Source: Kluyvera genomosp. 1
Lineage (GTDB): Bacteria > Pseudomonadota > Gammaproteobacteria > Enterobacterales > Enterobacteriaceae
Assembly: GCF_001266615.1 (NCBI RefSeq)
Contig: NZ_LGHZ01000005.1
Span: 1-64,000 of the forward strand
Length of the DNA stretch: 64,000 nucleotides
Direction of reading: 5' to 3'
Below the pieces are notes generated by a model that saw only the letters and a list, made by a program, of their open reading frames with translations, did not search any database and was not told the DNA's origin. Shown in pieces: positions 18,903 to 32,079 of this stretch; the first letter of the stretch is position 1, and every line of letters begins with the position of its first letter. A program made the translations under genes and the position numbers.

Positions 18903-19553
18903 ATGCAGAAAGAAAAACTTTCCGCCTTAATGGATGGTGAAACGCTGGATAACGAGCTGCTGACTGAACTGTCACGCTCGTCAGAGTTGCAGGAAACCTG
19001 GGAGAGCTATCACCTCATTCGTGATTCGCTGCGCGGCGACACGGCTGATGTGCTTCATTTTGATATCTCTTCTCGCGTCATGGCCGCCATCGAAAATGAG
19101 CCTGTCCGTCAAACGACAACACCGCTCATTCCTGAAGCCCAGCCAGCGCCACACCAATGGCAAAAAATGCCGTTCTGGAATAAGGTTCGCCCGTGGGCCA
19201 GTTCGCTCACCCAAATGGGTGTTGCGGCTTGTGTATCGCTAGCGGTTATTGTTGGCGTTCAACACTACAATGGGCAATCAGATACATCTCAACCTGAATC
19301 ACCTGTGTTCAATACGCTGCCGATGATGGGCAAAGCCAGCCCGGTGAGTCTGGGTGTTCCTTCGGATGCTTCCGCAGGTAGCACTGGCCAGCAGCAGGTT
19401 CAGGAACAGCGTCGCCGGATTAATGCTATGCTGCAGGATTATGAATTGCAGCGTCGCTTGCATTCGGAACAGCTTCAGTTTGAGCAGGCACAAACTCAGC
19501 AGGCGGCGGTTCAGGTGCCGGGCTATCAAACTCTAGGAACGCAATCGCAGTAA
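18903..19553 (+). CDS. rseA: Anti-sigma-E factor RseA
   Basis: Single-pass inner-membrane anti-sigma factor of 216 residues. The cytoplasmic part (1-about 100) binds RpoE, the hydrophobic segment MGVAACVSLAVIVGVQHY (about 101-118) spans the membrane, and the periplasmic part contains the RseB-binding QQQVQEQRRRINAMLQDYELQRR. It ends in QSQ, compatible with DegS/RseP-regulated cleavage. The ATG at 18903 is preceded by a purine-rich site. The stop overlaps the rseB start by one base (TAATG). Confidence 0.97.
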   Translation: MQKEKLSALMDGETLDNELLTELSRSSELQETWESYHLIRDSLRGDTADVLHFDISSRVMAAIENEPVRQTTTPLIPEAQPAPHQWQKMPFWNKVRPWASSLTQMGVAACVSLAVIVGVQHYNGQSDTSQPESPVFNTLPMMGKASPVSLGVPSDASAGSTGQQQVQEQRRRINAMLQDYELQRRLHSEQLQFEQAQTQQAAVQVPGYQTLGTQSQ

Positions 19554-20506
19554 TGAAGCAACTTTGGTGTGCCATGTCACTTATGGCTGGTAGCCTGTTC
19601 TTCTGTGCAAACGCCTCGGCAGATGTATCGTCCGGGGCGTTGTTGCAGCAGATGAATCTGGCCAGTCAGTCACTCAACTACGAGCTGTCGTTCGTCAGCA
19701 TCAATAAATCAGGCGTCGAATCGCTACGCTATCGTCACGCGCGTCTCAACGGACAGCCGCTTGCACAGCTGTTGCAAATGGATGGCCCGCGTCGTGAAGT
19801 GGTGCAGCGCGGTAGTGAAATCAGCTATTTTGAACCTGGGCTCGACCCGTTTACGCTGAACGGCGACTATATTGTCGATTCTTTGCCGTCGCTGGTTTAT
19901 ACCGATTTTAAACGCCTGGCACCGTATTACGATTTCATCTCCGTCGGTCGCACACGCATTGCCGATCGCTTATGTGAAGTGATTCGCGTAGTGGCGCGCG
20001 ATGGCACCCGCTACAGCTACATCGTCTGGATGGACTCGGAAAGCAAGCTGCCAATGCGCGTCGATCTACTCGACCGCGACGGTGAGACGCTGGAGCAATT
20101 CCGCGTGATTGCGTTTGATGTCGGCGATCGCGTCGATAGCAGTATGGATAAGCTCGCGAAAGCAAGCCTGCCACCGCTGCTCTCCGTTCCGGCGGGAACG
20201 AAGGTGAACTTTAACTGGGCGCCAACATGGCTGCCGCAGGGGTTCAGTGAGGTTTCCAGCAGCCGCCGAAACTTACCAACCGTCGATACCGCAGTGGAGT
20301 CCCGACTCTTCTCTGATGGGCTATTTAGCTTCTCCATCAACGTCAATCCGGCGAATACCAATAGCAGCGAACAGCTCCTGCGTACTGGCCGCCGTACGGT
20401 GAGCACTACCGTGCGTAATCAGGCTGAAATCACGATTGTCGGTGAATTACCGCCGCCAACGGCAAAACGTATTGCCGACGGTATTAGCTTCAAGGGTGCG
20501 CAATGA
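19553..20506 (+). CDS. rseB: Sigma-E regulatory protein RseB
   Basis: Periplasmic protein that shields RseA from DegS and senses mislocalised lipopolysaccharide/lipoproteins. The 317-residue precursor has a Sec signal ending near ANASA-DV (about residue 23), then a LolA/LppX-like large domain and a smaller C-terminal domain. It is translationally coupled to rseA and its end overlaps rseC by four bases (ATGA). Confidence 0.96.
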   Translation: MKQLWCAMSLMAGSLFFCANASADVSSGALLQQMNLASQSLNYELSFVSINKSGVESLRYRHARLNGQPLAQLLQMDGPRREVVQRGSEISYFEPGLDPFTLNGDYIVDSLPSLVYTDFKRLAPYYDFISVGRTRIADRLCEVIRVVARDGTRYSYIVWMDSESKLPMRVDLLDRDGETLEQFRVIAFDVGDRVDSSMDKLAKASLPPLLSVPAGTKVNFNWAPTWLPQGFSEVSSSRRNLPTVDTAVESRLFSDGLFSFSINVNPANTNSSEQLLRTGRRTVSTTVRNQAEITIVGELPPPTAKRIADGISFKGAQ

Positions 20507-20979
20507 TTAAAGAGTGGGCCACCGTTATCGCCTGGGATAACGGTATGGCGCAGGTAAGCTGCGACGTCAAAACCTCATGTAACAGCTGTTCTTCACGTGC
20601 TGGCTGTGGGACCCGCGTCCTGAATAAGCTAGGTCCGCAAACCAGCCATACCATTTCCGTTCCTAGCGCTGAGCCGCTGGTGGCAGGGCAAAAAGTCGAG
20701 TTGGGTATTACCGAAAGCAGCCTGCTCGGTTCTGCCATGCTGGTCTATATGTCACCTCTGCTTGGACTATTTGTCGTGGCGACACTGTTTCAGGTGCTGT
20801 TTGGGTCGGATATCGCCGCGCTGAGTGGGGCCGTACTGGGGGGCGTTGGCGGCTTTTTGATTGCTAAAGGCCTCTCGCCCCGGCTGGCAGCAAAAGAAAC
20901 CTGGCAACCCATCATCATCAGCGTCGGACTTCCCCCGGACCTGATTCGCACCGCGACTTCTTCTGAAATGAGCCAGTGA
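20503..20979 (+). CDS. rseC: SoxR-reducing system protein RseC
   Basis: Small inner-membrane protein of 158 residues. The N-terminus carries a cysteine cluster (CDVKTSCNSCSSRAGCG) that may hold a redox cofactor. Two hydrophobic spans follow (about 76-95 and 100-120). The family contributes to SoxR reduction with the Rsx complex; its role in sigma-E control is minor. It is the last gene of the operon and its stop codon lies inside a terminator stem. Confidence 0.94.
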   Translation: MIKEWATVIAWDNGMAQVSCDVKTSCNSCSSRAGCGTRVLNKLGPQTSHTISVPSAEPLVAGQKVELGITESSLLGSAMLVYMSPLLGLFVVATLFQVLFGSDIAALSGAVLGGVGGFLIAKGLSPRLAAKETWQPIIISVGLPPDLIRTATSSEMSQ

Positions 20980-21000
20980 TTACACTGGCTTTATTATTTT
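20971..21000 (+). terminator. Terminator overlapping the rseC stop codon
   Basis: The stem agccagtg/cactggct (20971-20990) with an ATTA loop is followed by a T-rich tract. The rseC TGA (20977-20979) lies in the stem, so the operon ends here and lepA needs its own promoter. A TAGAAT -10 candidate lies near 21068. Confidence 0.75.
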
Positions 21001-21153
21001 TAGAACACTCCTCGCAGGAAGCGCTATGCTTGGCGGGAAGAGCATTTCCTGGTTGCGCGGTTGTAGTGTAGAATGCGGCGTTTTCGAACGACACAAACGT
21101 CAGGCTCCGTACCGCGGCCTCAAAGTATTCGTAAGGCATAAATATATTAATAT

Positions 21154-22953
21154 ATGAAGAATATACGTAACTTCTCCATCATTGCACATATCGACCACGG
21201 TAAATCAACGCTGTCTGACCGTATCATTCAGATTTGCGGCGGCCTTTCCGATCGCGAAATGGAAGCACAGGTTCTGGACTCCATGGATCTGGAACGCGAA
21301 CGTGGTATCACCATCAAAGCGCAAAGCGTAACGCTGGATTTCAAAGCGTCTGATGGGGAAACCTATCAGCTTAACTTTATCGACACCCCAGGCCACGTTG
21401 ACTTCTCCTATGAAGTTTCCCGCTCTCTGGCTGCCTGTGAAGGCGCTCTGCTGGTGGTTGACGCCGGGCAGGGTGTAGAAGCCCAGACGCTGGCAAACTG
21501 CTATACCGCATTAGAAATGGACCTGGAAGTTGTGCCGGTTCTGAACAAAATTGATCTGCCAGCAGCCGATCCTGAGCGCGCAGCAGAAGAAATTGAAGAC
21601 ATCGTGGGTATCGATGCCACTGACGCAGTCCGCTGCTCGGCAAAAACCGGGCTGGGTGTGACTGATGTTCTGGAACGTCTGGTGCGTGATATTCCGCCAC
21701 CGGAAGGCGATCCGGAAGGTCCTTTGCAGGCACTGATCATTGACTCCTGGTTTGATAACTATCTGGGCGTCGTCTCGCTGGTGCGTATTAAAAATGGCAC
21801 CATGCGTAAAGGTGACAAGATCAAAGTGATGAGCACCGGTCAGGTGTACAACGCAGACCGTCTGGGCATTTTCACACCAAAACAGGTTGACCGTACCCAG
21901 CTGAACTGCGGCGAGGTAGGTTGGTTGGTGTGTGCGATCAAAGACATCCTGGGTGCACCGGTTGGCGATACGCTGACGCAGGCACGTAACCCGGCTGAAA
22001 AAGCGCTGCCAGGCTTTAAAAAGGTGAAACCGCAGGTTTATGCGGGTTTGTTCCCGGTAAGCTCTGACGATTACGAAAACTTCCGTGACGCGTTAGGTAA
22101 GCTCAGCCTGAACGATGCTTCTCTGTTCTATGAACCAGAAAGTTCTACTGCGCTGGGCTTTGGCTTCCGCTGTGGCTTCCTCGGTCTGCTGCACATGGAG
22201 ATCATTCAGGAACGTCTGGAACGTGAATACGATCTGGATCTGATCACCACCGCGCCAACCGTAGTGTATGAAGTGGAGACGACCAGCAAAGAAACTATCT
22301 ATGTTGATAGCCCATCCAAGCTGCCGCCGCTGAACAACATCTACGAACTGCGTGAGCCGATTGCCGAGTGTCACATGCTGCTGCCGCAGGCATATCTGGG
22401 CAACGTAATCACTCTGTGTATTGAGAAACGTGGCGTTCAGACCAACATGGTTTACCACGGTAACCAGGTTGCGCTGACCTATGAAATCCCGATGGCGGAA
22501 GTGGTACTCGATTTCTTCGACCGTCTGAAGTCCACATCTCGTGGCTATGCGTCACTGGACTACAACTTCAAACGCTTCCAGGCGTCTGACATGGTACGTG
22601 TTGATGTTCTCATCAACAACGACCGTGTCGATGCACTGGCGCTTATCACCCACCGCGATAATTCGCAGAGTCGTGGCCGTGATCTGGTTGAGAAGATGAA
22701 AGAACTCATCCCTCGCCAGCAGTTTGATATCGCGATTCAGGCGGCCATTGGTACGCACATTATCGCGCGTTCAACGGTCAAGCAGCTGCGTAAAAACGTT
22801 CTGGCGAAATGCTACGGTGGCGATATCAGTCGTAAGAAAAAGCTGCTGCAAAAACAGAAAGATGGTAAGAAGCGCATGAAGCAGATCGGTAACGTCGAAC
22901 TGCCACAGGAAGCTTTCCTCGCCATTCTGCATGTCGGTAAAGACAGCAAATAA
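21154..22953 (+). CDS. lepA: Elongation factor 4 (LepA)
   Basis: Translational GTPase associated with ribosomes and 30S assembly/initiation. The 599 residues show the P loop [12 protein letters not shown], switch [16 protein letters not shown] and NKID, then EF-G-like domains II, III and V and the LepA-specific C-terminal domain ending in [15 protein letters not shown]. Length equals E. coli LepA. It is followed after 15 bases by lepB, forming a lepA-lepB unit. Confidence 0.98.
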   Translation: MKNIRNFSIIAHIDHGKSTLSDRIIQICGGLSDREMEAQVLDSMDLERERGITIKAQSVTLDFKASDGETYQLNFIDTPGHVDFSYEVSRSLAACEGALLVVDAGQGVEAQTLANCYTALEMDLEVVPVLNKIDLPAADPERAAEEIEDIVGIDATDAVRCSAKTGLGVTDVLERLVRDIPPPEGDPEGPLQALIIDSWFDNYLGVVSLVRIKNGTMRKGDKIKVMSTGQVYNADRLGIFTPKQVDRTQLNCGEVGWLVCAIKDILGAPVGDTLTQARNPAEKALPGFKKVKPQVYAGLFPVSSDDYENFRDALGKLSLNDASLFYEPESSTALGFGFRCGFLGLLHMEIIQERLEREYDLDLITTAPTVVYEVETTSKETIYVDSPSKLPPLNNIYELREPIAECHMLLPQAYLGNVITLCIEKRGVQTNMVYHGNQVALTYEIPMAEVVLDFFDRLKSTSRGYASLDYNFKRFQASDMVRVDVLINNDRVDALALITHRDNSQSRGRDLVEKMKELIPRQQFDIAIQAAIGTHIIARSTVKQLRKNVLAKCYGGDISRKKKLLQKQKDGKKRMKQIGNVELPQEAFLAILHVGKDSK

Positions 22954-22968
22954 TCTTAAGGAGTTGGC

Positions 22969-23943
22969 ATGGCGAACATGTTTGCCCTGATTCTGGTGAT
23001 TGCCACACTGGTCACGGGCGTTTTGTGGTGCGTTGATAAATTTATCTTTGCACCAAAACGACGGGAACGTCAGGAAGCAGCCCAGGTTGCAACCGATGGC
23101 TCATTAGATAAAAAGACGCTGAAAAAAGTCGGCCCTAAACCGGGCTGGCTGGAAACGGGCGCATCGGTATTCCCGGTGTTGGCTATCGTGCTGATTGTGC
23201 GCTCATTCATCTATGAGCCGTTCCAGATTCCATCTGGTTCGATGATGCCAACTCTGCTGATTGGTGACTTTATTCTGGTGGAGAAATTCGCCTACGGGAT
23301 CAAAGACCCTATCTATCAGAAAACGATTATTGAAACTGGCCATCCGAAGCGTGGCGATATCGTGGTGTTTAAATATCCGGAAGATCCACGCCTTGATTAC
23401 ATCAAGCGCACCGTAGGTCTGCCGGGGGATAAAGTGACCTACGATCCTGTCGCGAAACAAGTGACGATTCAACCTGATTGCAGTTCGGGCCAGGCATGCG
23501 GCAACGCGTTGCCGGTGACTTACTCTAACGTTGAGCCGAGCGATTTCGTCCAGACCTTCTCCCGTAGCAACGGCGGCGAGGCAACCAGCGGTTTCTTTGA
23601 AGTACCGCAGGGTGAGAGCAAAGAAAACGGCGTGCGTCTGGCGCAGCGTCAGGAAACACTGGGTGAGGTGACTCACCGTATTCTGACTGTGCCAATTGCG
23701 CAGGATCAGGCTGGAATGTACTACCACCAGTCTGGCCTGCCGCTGGCTACCTGGATCGTACCGCCGGGACAATACTTCATGATGGGCGACAACCGCGACA
23801 ACAGCGCAGACAGCCGTTACTGGGGCTTTGTGCCGGAAGCGAACCTGGTCGGTAAAGCGACTGCCATCTGGATGAGCTTTGAAAAACAAGAGGGCCAATG
23901 GCCAACTGGCGTGCGCTTAAGTCGCATCGGCGGGATCCATTAA
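22969..23943 (+). CDS. lepB: Signal peptidase I
   Basis: Inner-membrane serine protease that removes Sec and Tat signal peptides. The 324-residue protein has two N-terminal transmembrane segments (about 4-22 and 66-82). The catalytic dyad is Ser91 (PSGSMMPT) and Lys146 (DYIKRTVGLPGD), counted with the initiator Met. The box MGDNRDNSADSRYWG lies near residue 273. It has a good ribosome binding site (AAGGAG). Confidence 0.98.
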   Translation: MANMFALILVIATLVTGVLWCVDKFIFAPKRRERQEAAQVATDGSLDKKTLKKVGPKPGWLETGASVFPVLAIVLIVRSFIYEPFQIPSGSMMPTLLIGDFILVEKFAYGIKDPIYQKTIIETGHPKRGDIVVFKYPEDPRLDYIKRTVGLPGDKVTYDPVAKQVTIQPDCSSGQACGNALPVTYSNVEPSDFVQTFSRSNGGEATSGFFEVPQGESKENGVRLAQRQETLGEVTHRILTVPIAQDQAGMYYHQSGLPLATWIVPPGQYFMMGDNRDNSADSRYWGFVPEANLVGKATAIWMSFEKQEGQWPTGVRLSRIGGIH

Positions 23944-24066
23944 TCCTCTGTTCGACTTCACGCGGCAGCCTACTGACTGCCGCGTGAATTATTTAACGCT
24001 TAAATCCATTCAAACTAACGACATCCAATGTCGTTGCGTATAGAATATCCCCCCGAAGTTTCGGAT

Positions 24067-25747
<1,681 letters not shown>

Positions 25748-25758
25748 GGATAACCCCG

Positions 25759-26466
25759 ATGGAGGGCTGGCAGCGCGCTTTCGTCCTGCATAGTCGTCCC
25801 TGGAGCGAAACCAGTCTAATGCTGGACGTCTTCACGGAAGAGTCGGGTCGCGTGCGCCTTGTTGCGAAAGGCGCACGTTCCAAACGCTCTAATCTCAAAG
25901 GTGCGCTTCAGCCCTTTACCCCCCTGTTAGTTCGCTTTGGCGGACGCGGCGAAGTCAAAACGCTGCGTAGCGCAGAAGCCGTCTCCCTGGCGTTACCCCT
26001 AAGCGGCATCACCCTTTACAGTGGTCTGTACGTCAACGAGCTTATCTCTCGTGTGCTTGAGCACGAAACTCGCTTCTCTGAACTCTTCTTTGACTATTTA
26101 CACTGCATCCAGGCGCTCGCAGGCGCAACTGGCTCGCCGGAACCGGCGCTGCGTCGTTTCGAGCTGGCGCTGCTGGGGCATCTCGGCTACGGCGTTGATT
26201 TCCTGCACTGTGCGGGGAGTGGTGATGAAGTCGATGACACCATGACCTACCGCTATCGCGAAGAGAAGGGGTTTATCGCCAGTATCGTGATGGATAACAA
26301 CACCTTTACCGGGCGGCATTTGAAAGCGCTGGCGAGCCGGGAATTTCCAGACGCCGATGTACTGCGCGCCGCGAAACGCTTTACCCGTATGGCGCTAAAG
26401 CCGTATCTTGGTGGCAAACCGCTAAAGAGCCGCGAACTGTTTCGCCAGTTTGTGCCAAAGCGATAA
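25759..26466 (+). CDS. recO: DNA repair protein RecO
   Basis: Recombination mediator that, with RecR/RecF, loads RecA onto SSB-coated DNA and anneals strands. The 235-residue protein has the N-terminal OB fold ([26 protein letters not shown]) and a helical C-terminal domain ending in [10 protein letters not shown] little shorter than E. coli RecO (242). It follows era after 11 bases. Confidence 0.95.
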   Translation: MEGWQRAFVLHSRPWSETSLMLDVFTEESGRVRLVAKGARSKRSNLKGALQPFTPLLVRFGGRGEVKTLRSAEAVSLALPLSGITLYSGLYVNELISRVLEHETRFSELFFDYLHCIQALAGATGSPEPALRRFELALLGHLGYGVDFLHCAGSGDEVDDTMTYRYREEKGFIASIVMDNNTFTGRHLKALASREFPDADVLRAAKRFTRMALKPYLGGKPLKSRELFRQFVPKR

Positions 26467-26550
26467 CCCGTTTTACATTCGCTCCGCTTTCCCTACTAGA
26501 GGGCCGGAGTGAGGAAAAAGAACGTTAAAAATAAAAACACGAGGATTGTC

Positions 26551-27281
26551 ATGGCTGAATTACTGTTAGGCGTCAATATTGACCACATTGCCACCCTGCG
26601 TAACGCACGCGGCACCGCATACCCAGACCCGGTGCAGGCGGCGTTTATCGCTGAGCAGGCCGGTGCTGATGGCATCACCGTGCATTTACGTGAGGATCGT
26701 CGGCACATCACCGACCGCGATGTACGCATTCTGCGCCAGACGTTGGATACCCGGATGAATCTGGAGATGGCGGTAACCGAAGAGATGCTGGCTATTGCTT
26801 GCGAAACCAAGCCGCATTTCTGCTGCCTGGTGCCGGAAAAACGCCAGGAAGTGACCACCGAAGGCGGTTTGGATGTGGCTGGTCAGCTCGACAAAATGCG
26901 CGATGCCTGCAAACGTTTGGCGGATGCCGGAATTTTGGCCTCGCTGTTTATCGATGCCGATAACGCGCAGATTAAAGCCGCTGCTGACGTGGGTGCGCCG
27001 TATATCGAAATCCACACTGGCTGCTACGCCGATGCGACGACCGACGCCGAACAGGCCAAAGAACTGGAACGTATCGCGAAAGCGGCGACCTACGCGGCAA
27101 GCCTTGGCCTGAAGGTCAACGCGGGTCACGGCCTGACCTATCACAACGTGAAGGCTATCGCCGCGCTGCCGGAAATGCACGAGCTGAACATCGGCCACGC
27201 CATTATTGGTCGCGCGGTCATGAGCGGCCTGAAAGACGCTGTTGCTGAAATGAAACGCCTGATGCTGGAAGCGCGCGGCTA

Positions 27282-27282
<1 letters not shown>
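26551..27282 (+). CDS. pdxJ: Pyridoxine 5'-phosphate synthase
   Basis: Condenses 1-deoxy-D-xylulose 5-phosphate with 3-amino-2-oxopropyl phosphate to pyridoxine phosphate. The 243-residue TIM barrel begins [21 protein letters not shown], matching the family start; upstream frame extension (from 26509) is not supported. Active-site segments [12 protein letters not shown] and [11 protein letters not shown] are present. Its stop overlaps the acpS start (TAATGG). Confidence 0.97.
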
Positions 27283-27964
<682 letters not shown>

Positions 27965-28012
27965 TCATTTTCCACTCAGGCCATACCTTTTCTGTGGTAA
28001 TAGCACGGCCGA

Positions 28013-28861
28013 TCAAACCAGCTTTTTCACTAACGCTTCGCTATGGCGAATACGCTCCGGTGCGTTTTCCAGGTCCTGCTGTACCAGCCCCATAAACAAC
28101 AGATCCGTTAACATCATCTGAGCGCTGGTTGAGGAAATGGCCGCACTGCGCGTAGCCTGCTCTTCGGCAATGGTATACAGACAGTGCGTGGCCCGCTGCT
28201 GTAGGGCGTTGGGTGAAAAACCGGTAATGGCGAGAACCTTTCCACCGACGCGTAGCGTCTCGTCTGCGGCCAGATTGATCTCACGACGTGCGCCGGAATA
28301 GGAGATGGCTAACAGCAGATCGTCCTTGGTCATTGCCTGAACGGTGGCCAGCAGAGCGTGCATATCCTGCTCGCAAACGGCATTAACGCCGATTTTCATC
28401 AGCTTCCAGCTAAAATTCCTCGCCACCAGCCCCGATGCACCAATGCCGGTGAGAATAATGCGTCGCGCGTTGCGCAGCAGTGTCACCGTTTCTACCAGCT
28501 TATCTTCGCTATTCACGTCGAGCGACGCGTGCATGGCGGCTACGTTATCTTTTATCAACTTCTCGCCCACCAGACGCAGTGGGTCGTCGCCGCAAATCTG
28601 GTTATGTACCGGCACGGAATGAGGGTTGACGCTGCTGGCCATGGCTTCACTGAGCGCCAGCTTGAGTGCAGGAAATCCTTTAAACCCGAGCTTCTGAGCA
28701 AACTTCACTACGCTTGACTGGCTCACGCCGGCCTGGCTTGCCAGCTGCTGTGAACTTAAGTGACGGGCCTGATCCGGCTGCGCCAGAATAAAGTCGGCTA
28801 GCTTTCTGTCGCTTTGCGCCAGCTGAGGGTAGCGCTGACGAATACTGATTAAACAATTCAT
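28013..28861 (-). CDS. yfhH: MurR/RpiR-family transcriptional regulator YfhH
   Basis: A 282-residue regulator with an N-terminal RpiR helix-turn-helix (AGVSQSSVVKFAQKLGFKGFP, about residues 45-65 region) and a C-terminal SIS sugar-phosphate-binding domain (about 120-260, with LTGIGASGLVARNF and LLLAISYSGARRE). The start MNCLISIRQRYP (28861) aligns with E. coli YfhH; the frame extends 15 codons further. Its ligand and targets are unknown. Confidence 0.9.
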   Translation of the reverse strand: MNCLISIRQRYPQLAQSDRKLADFILAQPDQARHLSSQQLASQAGVSQSSVVKFAQKLGFKGFPALKLALSEAMASSVNPHSVPVHNQICGDDPLRLVGEKLIKDNVAAMHASLDVNSEDKLVETVTLLRNARRIILTGIGASGLVARNFSWKLMKIGVNAVCEQDMHALLATVQAMTKDDLLLAISYSGARREINLAADETLRVGGKVLAITGFSPNALQQRATHCLYTIAEEQATRSAAISSTSAQMMLTDLLFMGLVQQDLENAPERIRHSEALVKKLV

Positions 28862-29085
28862 AATAACCTCACGGGCACAATGACCACTTATGTACCGAAA
28901 CACCATTCTGCTCGTTTGAACGAATTATGTATTCTATTATAACTAGATATGGCGAATTAAATATTCCATGCGGGTAAAACACAACTCTTTTAGCGTCGGT
29001 GTTTGTTGAAGGCTCGTTTGGCGAAAGCGTGCGGGGGATCTGTTACTCTATTGCCTTCACTGATAGATAACGACAGGAGTCTCAT

Positions 29086-29721
29086 TTGACCAGCCATTCC
29101 CGCCGCGTGGTGTTCTTTGATCTCGATGGTACGCTGCACCAGCAGGATCTGTTTGGCGCGTTCATCCGCTATCTGCTGCGCCGTCTGCCGCTTAACGCGC
29201 TGCTGGTACTGCCGTTGTTACCTATTATCGGTGCGGCCATGCTGCTGAAAGGTCGCGCGGCGCGCTGGCCAATGAGCGTGCTGCTTTGGGGCTGTACGTT
29301 CGCCCGGCGCGAAGCAACGCTAAACGCGCTGGAGGCGAGTTTTATTATCTGGTTTCGTGCCACGGTGACGCCGTTTCCCATTGTGCAGCAGCGTTTAGAC
29401 AGCTACCTCAGTCACCATGATGCTGACGTTTGGTTAATTACCGGTTCGCCACAGACCCTGGTCGAACGCGCCTATGCCGATGCGCCGTGGATGTCTCGGG
29501 TGAATCTGATTGGCAGCCAAATGCACCGTGGCTTTGGTGGGCGGGTATTATCGGTACGCTGTTTAGGGCATGAAAAGGTGGTACAGCTGGAACAGCGTCT
29601 CGGCGCGCCGCTACGTTTATACAGCGGCTATAGCGACAGCAAGCAGGATAACCCACTACTTTTTTTCTGTGAGCATCGCTGGCGGGTCACGCCGCGCGGT
29701 GAGCTTGAGCAACTGGAATAA
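29086..29721 (+). CDS. pgpC: Phosphatidylglycerophosphatase C
   Basis: HAD-type phosphatase (formerly YfhB) that dephosphorylates phosphatidylglycerophosphate in the inner membrane. The 211 residues contain the nucleophile motif FFDLDGTLHQQD, a hydrophobic stretch LLVLPLLPIIGAAMLL, LITGSP (motif II) and a C-terminal SGYSDSKQDNPLL (motif III/IV region). The start is TTG at 29086 behind a clear CAGGAG ribosome binding site; no ATG gives a full N-terminus. Confidence 0.93.
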   Translation: MTSHSRRVVFFDLDGTLHQQDLFGAFIRYLLRRLPLNALLVLPLLPIIGAAMLLKGRAARWPMSVLLWGCTFARREATLNALEASFIIWFRATVTPFPIVQQRLDSYLSHHDADVWLITGSPQTLVERAYADAPWMSRVNLIGSQMHRGFGGRVLSVRCLGHEKVVQLEQRLGAPLRLYSGYSDSKQDNPLLFFCEHRWRVTPRGELEQLE

Positions 29722-29739
29722 GCGGGCGCTGCGCTTTGA

Positions 29740-30303
<564 letters not shown>

Positions 30304-30304
30304 C

Positions 30305-31834
30305 TTATTTTTTATGCCGTGACATTAAAAACGACACCGCGTCGTTTTGATTAGGTGACGGCATAAAGGAGAACAGGCTGTAGTGATTCTGATTGAGTTC
30401 ATCTGCTGATACCGCCGGATAAGCCTGCGCAATTGCCATCTCATCCGTTGCCTTCTTCTCTTTTTCCTGTAAATAGCCGACCAGGCTTATCTGATACTTA
30501 CGAATATTTTCGACATAAGCATAGGCTTCATGCCCGCGTGCGTAGCCGTAGGTTAGCTTGCTGTACCACGGTTTCTGGCTCAGCAGCGGCAGCCGCTGCT
30601 TGACGTCGGCCCAGCTGTCCGGATTTCCTTTTTGCTTTGCGGTAAGCGCGCGAGCATCGAGCATGTGGGCGTAGCCCATGTTATAGGCCGCCAGCGCAAA
30701 CCATATTCGTTCTTCCTGCGGTACGCTATCCGGCACTTTGGTCATCATATCCTGGATATAACGCATCCCACCGCTGATGCTCTGCTCGGCATCAGTACGG
30801 TCGCTCAGCCCAAGGCTTTGCGCGGTATTTTTGGTCAGCATCATCAGACCGCGAACGCCAGTAGGGGAGGTGGCCTGCGGATCCCAGTGCGATTCCTGAT
30901 ACGAGATAGCGGCCAACAGTTTCCAGTCTATTTCACTGGCGTACTTTTCAAATAGCGGCTGCAGGTCCGGTAGGACGTTATCCACCGCGCGCAGGAATGA
31001 ACGGGTATCGACGTAATCGAAATCGTCGCCGTGGCCGAGATATTTCTCTTCCAGACGAGCCAGGGTGCCGTCTTCATTAATATTGTTGAAGAAGTCGAGC
31101 ATCGCCGCAGAGAGCGTATTGTCATCGTCCTGTAGACTAAACCAGGTGACCGGCTGCTCGTCGGTAATATCCAGCGCGACCGCAAGCTCGGGGTGAACGC
31201 GCTGGAACAGGCCAATGGCAACCGAGTCGGCGATGGTGTAGTCAAGTTTACCGTCAATGACGGCCTGCATCAGATCGACCGAACCGCGTTTTTCATCAAC
31301 GGTCCACGACAGGTCGGGGTATTTCGTTTCCTTTAAACTTTGCAGATCGCTAATCACCACCTGACCTGGCGCGACGGTCAGTTGATCCGCGGAAATATTG
31401 CTCAGATTGCGCGGGCGGGTATTACCGACGCGATAAACCATCTGCTGAGAAACAGAATAATAGGTCGGGCCGGGCTGATAGCTTTTGCTGCGCTCGCTGT
31501 TATAGACCAAGCCCGCGGCGAGCATGTCGGCATTGCCATGGTCGAGGTCATCGAAAAGCTGGCTGATGTTCTGGCGTACGGTAATCTTCAGCTTCACGCC
31601 GAGGTAGTCAGCAAACTGCTGAGCCAGCTCGTAATCGAGGCCGATATCTTTATCATTAAAGGTGCTATAGGTCAGCGGAGAGAGGACGGTACTGACGCGC
31701 AGCTCCCCCCGCTCCTGAATCGCGGCGATGCGGTTTTCTGGTTTGCCAAACCAGGGAATGGACGGCCACAGGGCCGCTGCCAGCAACAGCGTCACGACGC
31801 CGATGAGCAGATAATTAATCTTTAGTTTTTTCAA
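30305..31834 (-). CDS. mltF: Membrane-bound lytic murein transglycosylase F
   Basis: Outer-membrane-associated murein-cleaving enzyme. The 509-residue protein has an N-terminal hydrophobic signal/anchor (about 7-24), a periplasmic solute-binding-like domain (about 35-265) and a C-terminal Slt catalytic domain. The catalytic glutamate lies in [23 protein letters not shown]. The final stretch is Gln/Asn/Ser-rich. Divergent from purL. Confidence 0.95.
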   Translation of the reverse strand: MKKLKINYLLIGVVTLLLAAALWPSIPWFGKPENRIAAIQERGELRVSTVLSPLTYSTFNDKDIGLDYELAQQFADYLGVKLKITVRQNISQLFDDLDHGNADMLAAGLVYNSERSKSYQPGPTYYSVSQQMVYRVGNTRPRNLSNISADQLTVAPGQVVISDLQSLKETKYPDLSWTVDEKRGSVDLMQAVIDGKLDYTIADSVAIGLFQRVHPELAVALDITDEQPVTWFSLQDDDNTLSAAMLDFFNNINEDGTLARLEEKYLGHGDDFDYVDTRSFLRAVDNVLPDLQPLFEKYASEIDWKLLAAISYQESHWDPQATSPTGVRGLMMLTKNTAQSLGLSDRTDAEQSISGGMRYIQDMMTKVPDSVPQEERIWFALAAYNMGYAHMLDARALTAKQKGNPDSWADVKQRLPLLSQKPWYSKLTYGYARGHEAYAYVENIRKYQISLVGYLQEKEKKATDEMAIAQAYPAVSADELNQNHYSLFSFMPSPNQNDAVSFLMSRHKK

Positions 31835-31987
31835 ATAGTTAATTCGCTGAGATGCTAAAGGGTATCCCTGACGACACTAAGGTTTGCTTCAGATTGAGCG
31901 GCATTTTGCTTAACATTACGCCAGTTGGCAACTGATTCGAGAGGTGAGTCACATCTATTGGTAAAGCACGACGATGATTTTATTTTG

Positions 31988-32003
31988 ACGCAAACGGTTT
32001 CGT
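31988..32003. promoter_or_regulatory. PurR operator of purL
   Basis: ACGCAAACGGTTTCGT matches the PurR box closely. It covers the expected -35 position for the perfect -10 TATAAT at 32021-32026, so purine-bound PurR would block polymerase. Confidence 0.9.
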
Positions 32004-32020
32004 CAGGCCACAGGATTCTC

Positions 32021-32026
32021 TATAAT
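32021..32026 (+). promoter_or_regulatory. purL promoter -10
   Basis: A perfect TATAAT 54 bases before the purL start, downstream of the PurR operator. Confidence 0.75.
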
Positions 32027-32079
32027 AGCGCCCGTTCTCCCCCATTGCGCACACTGAAAGCTGAGAAGACGAGAGACTT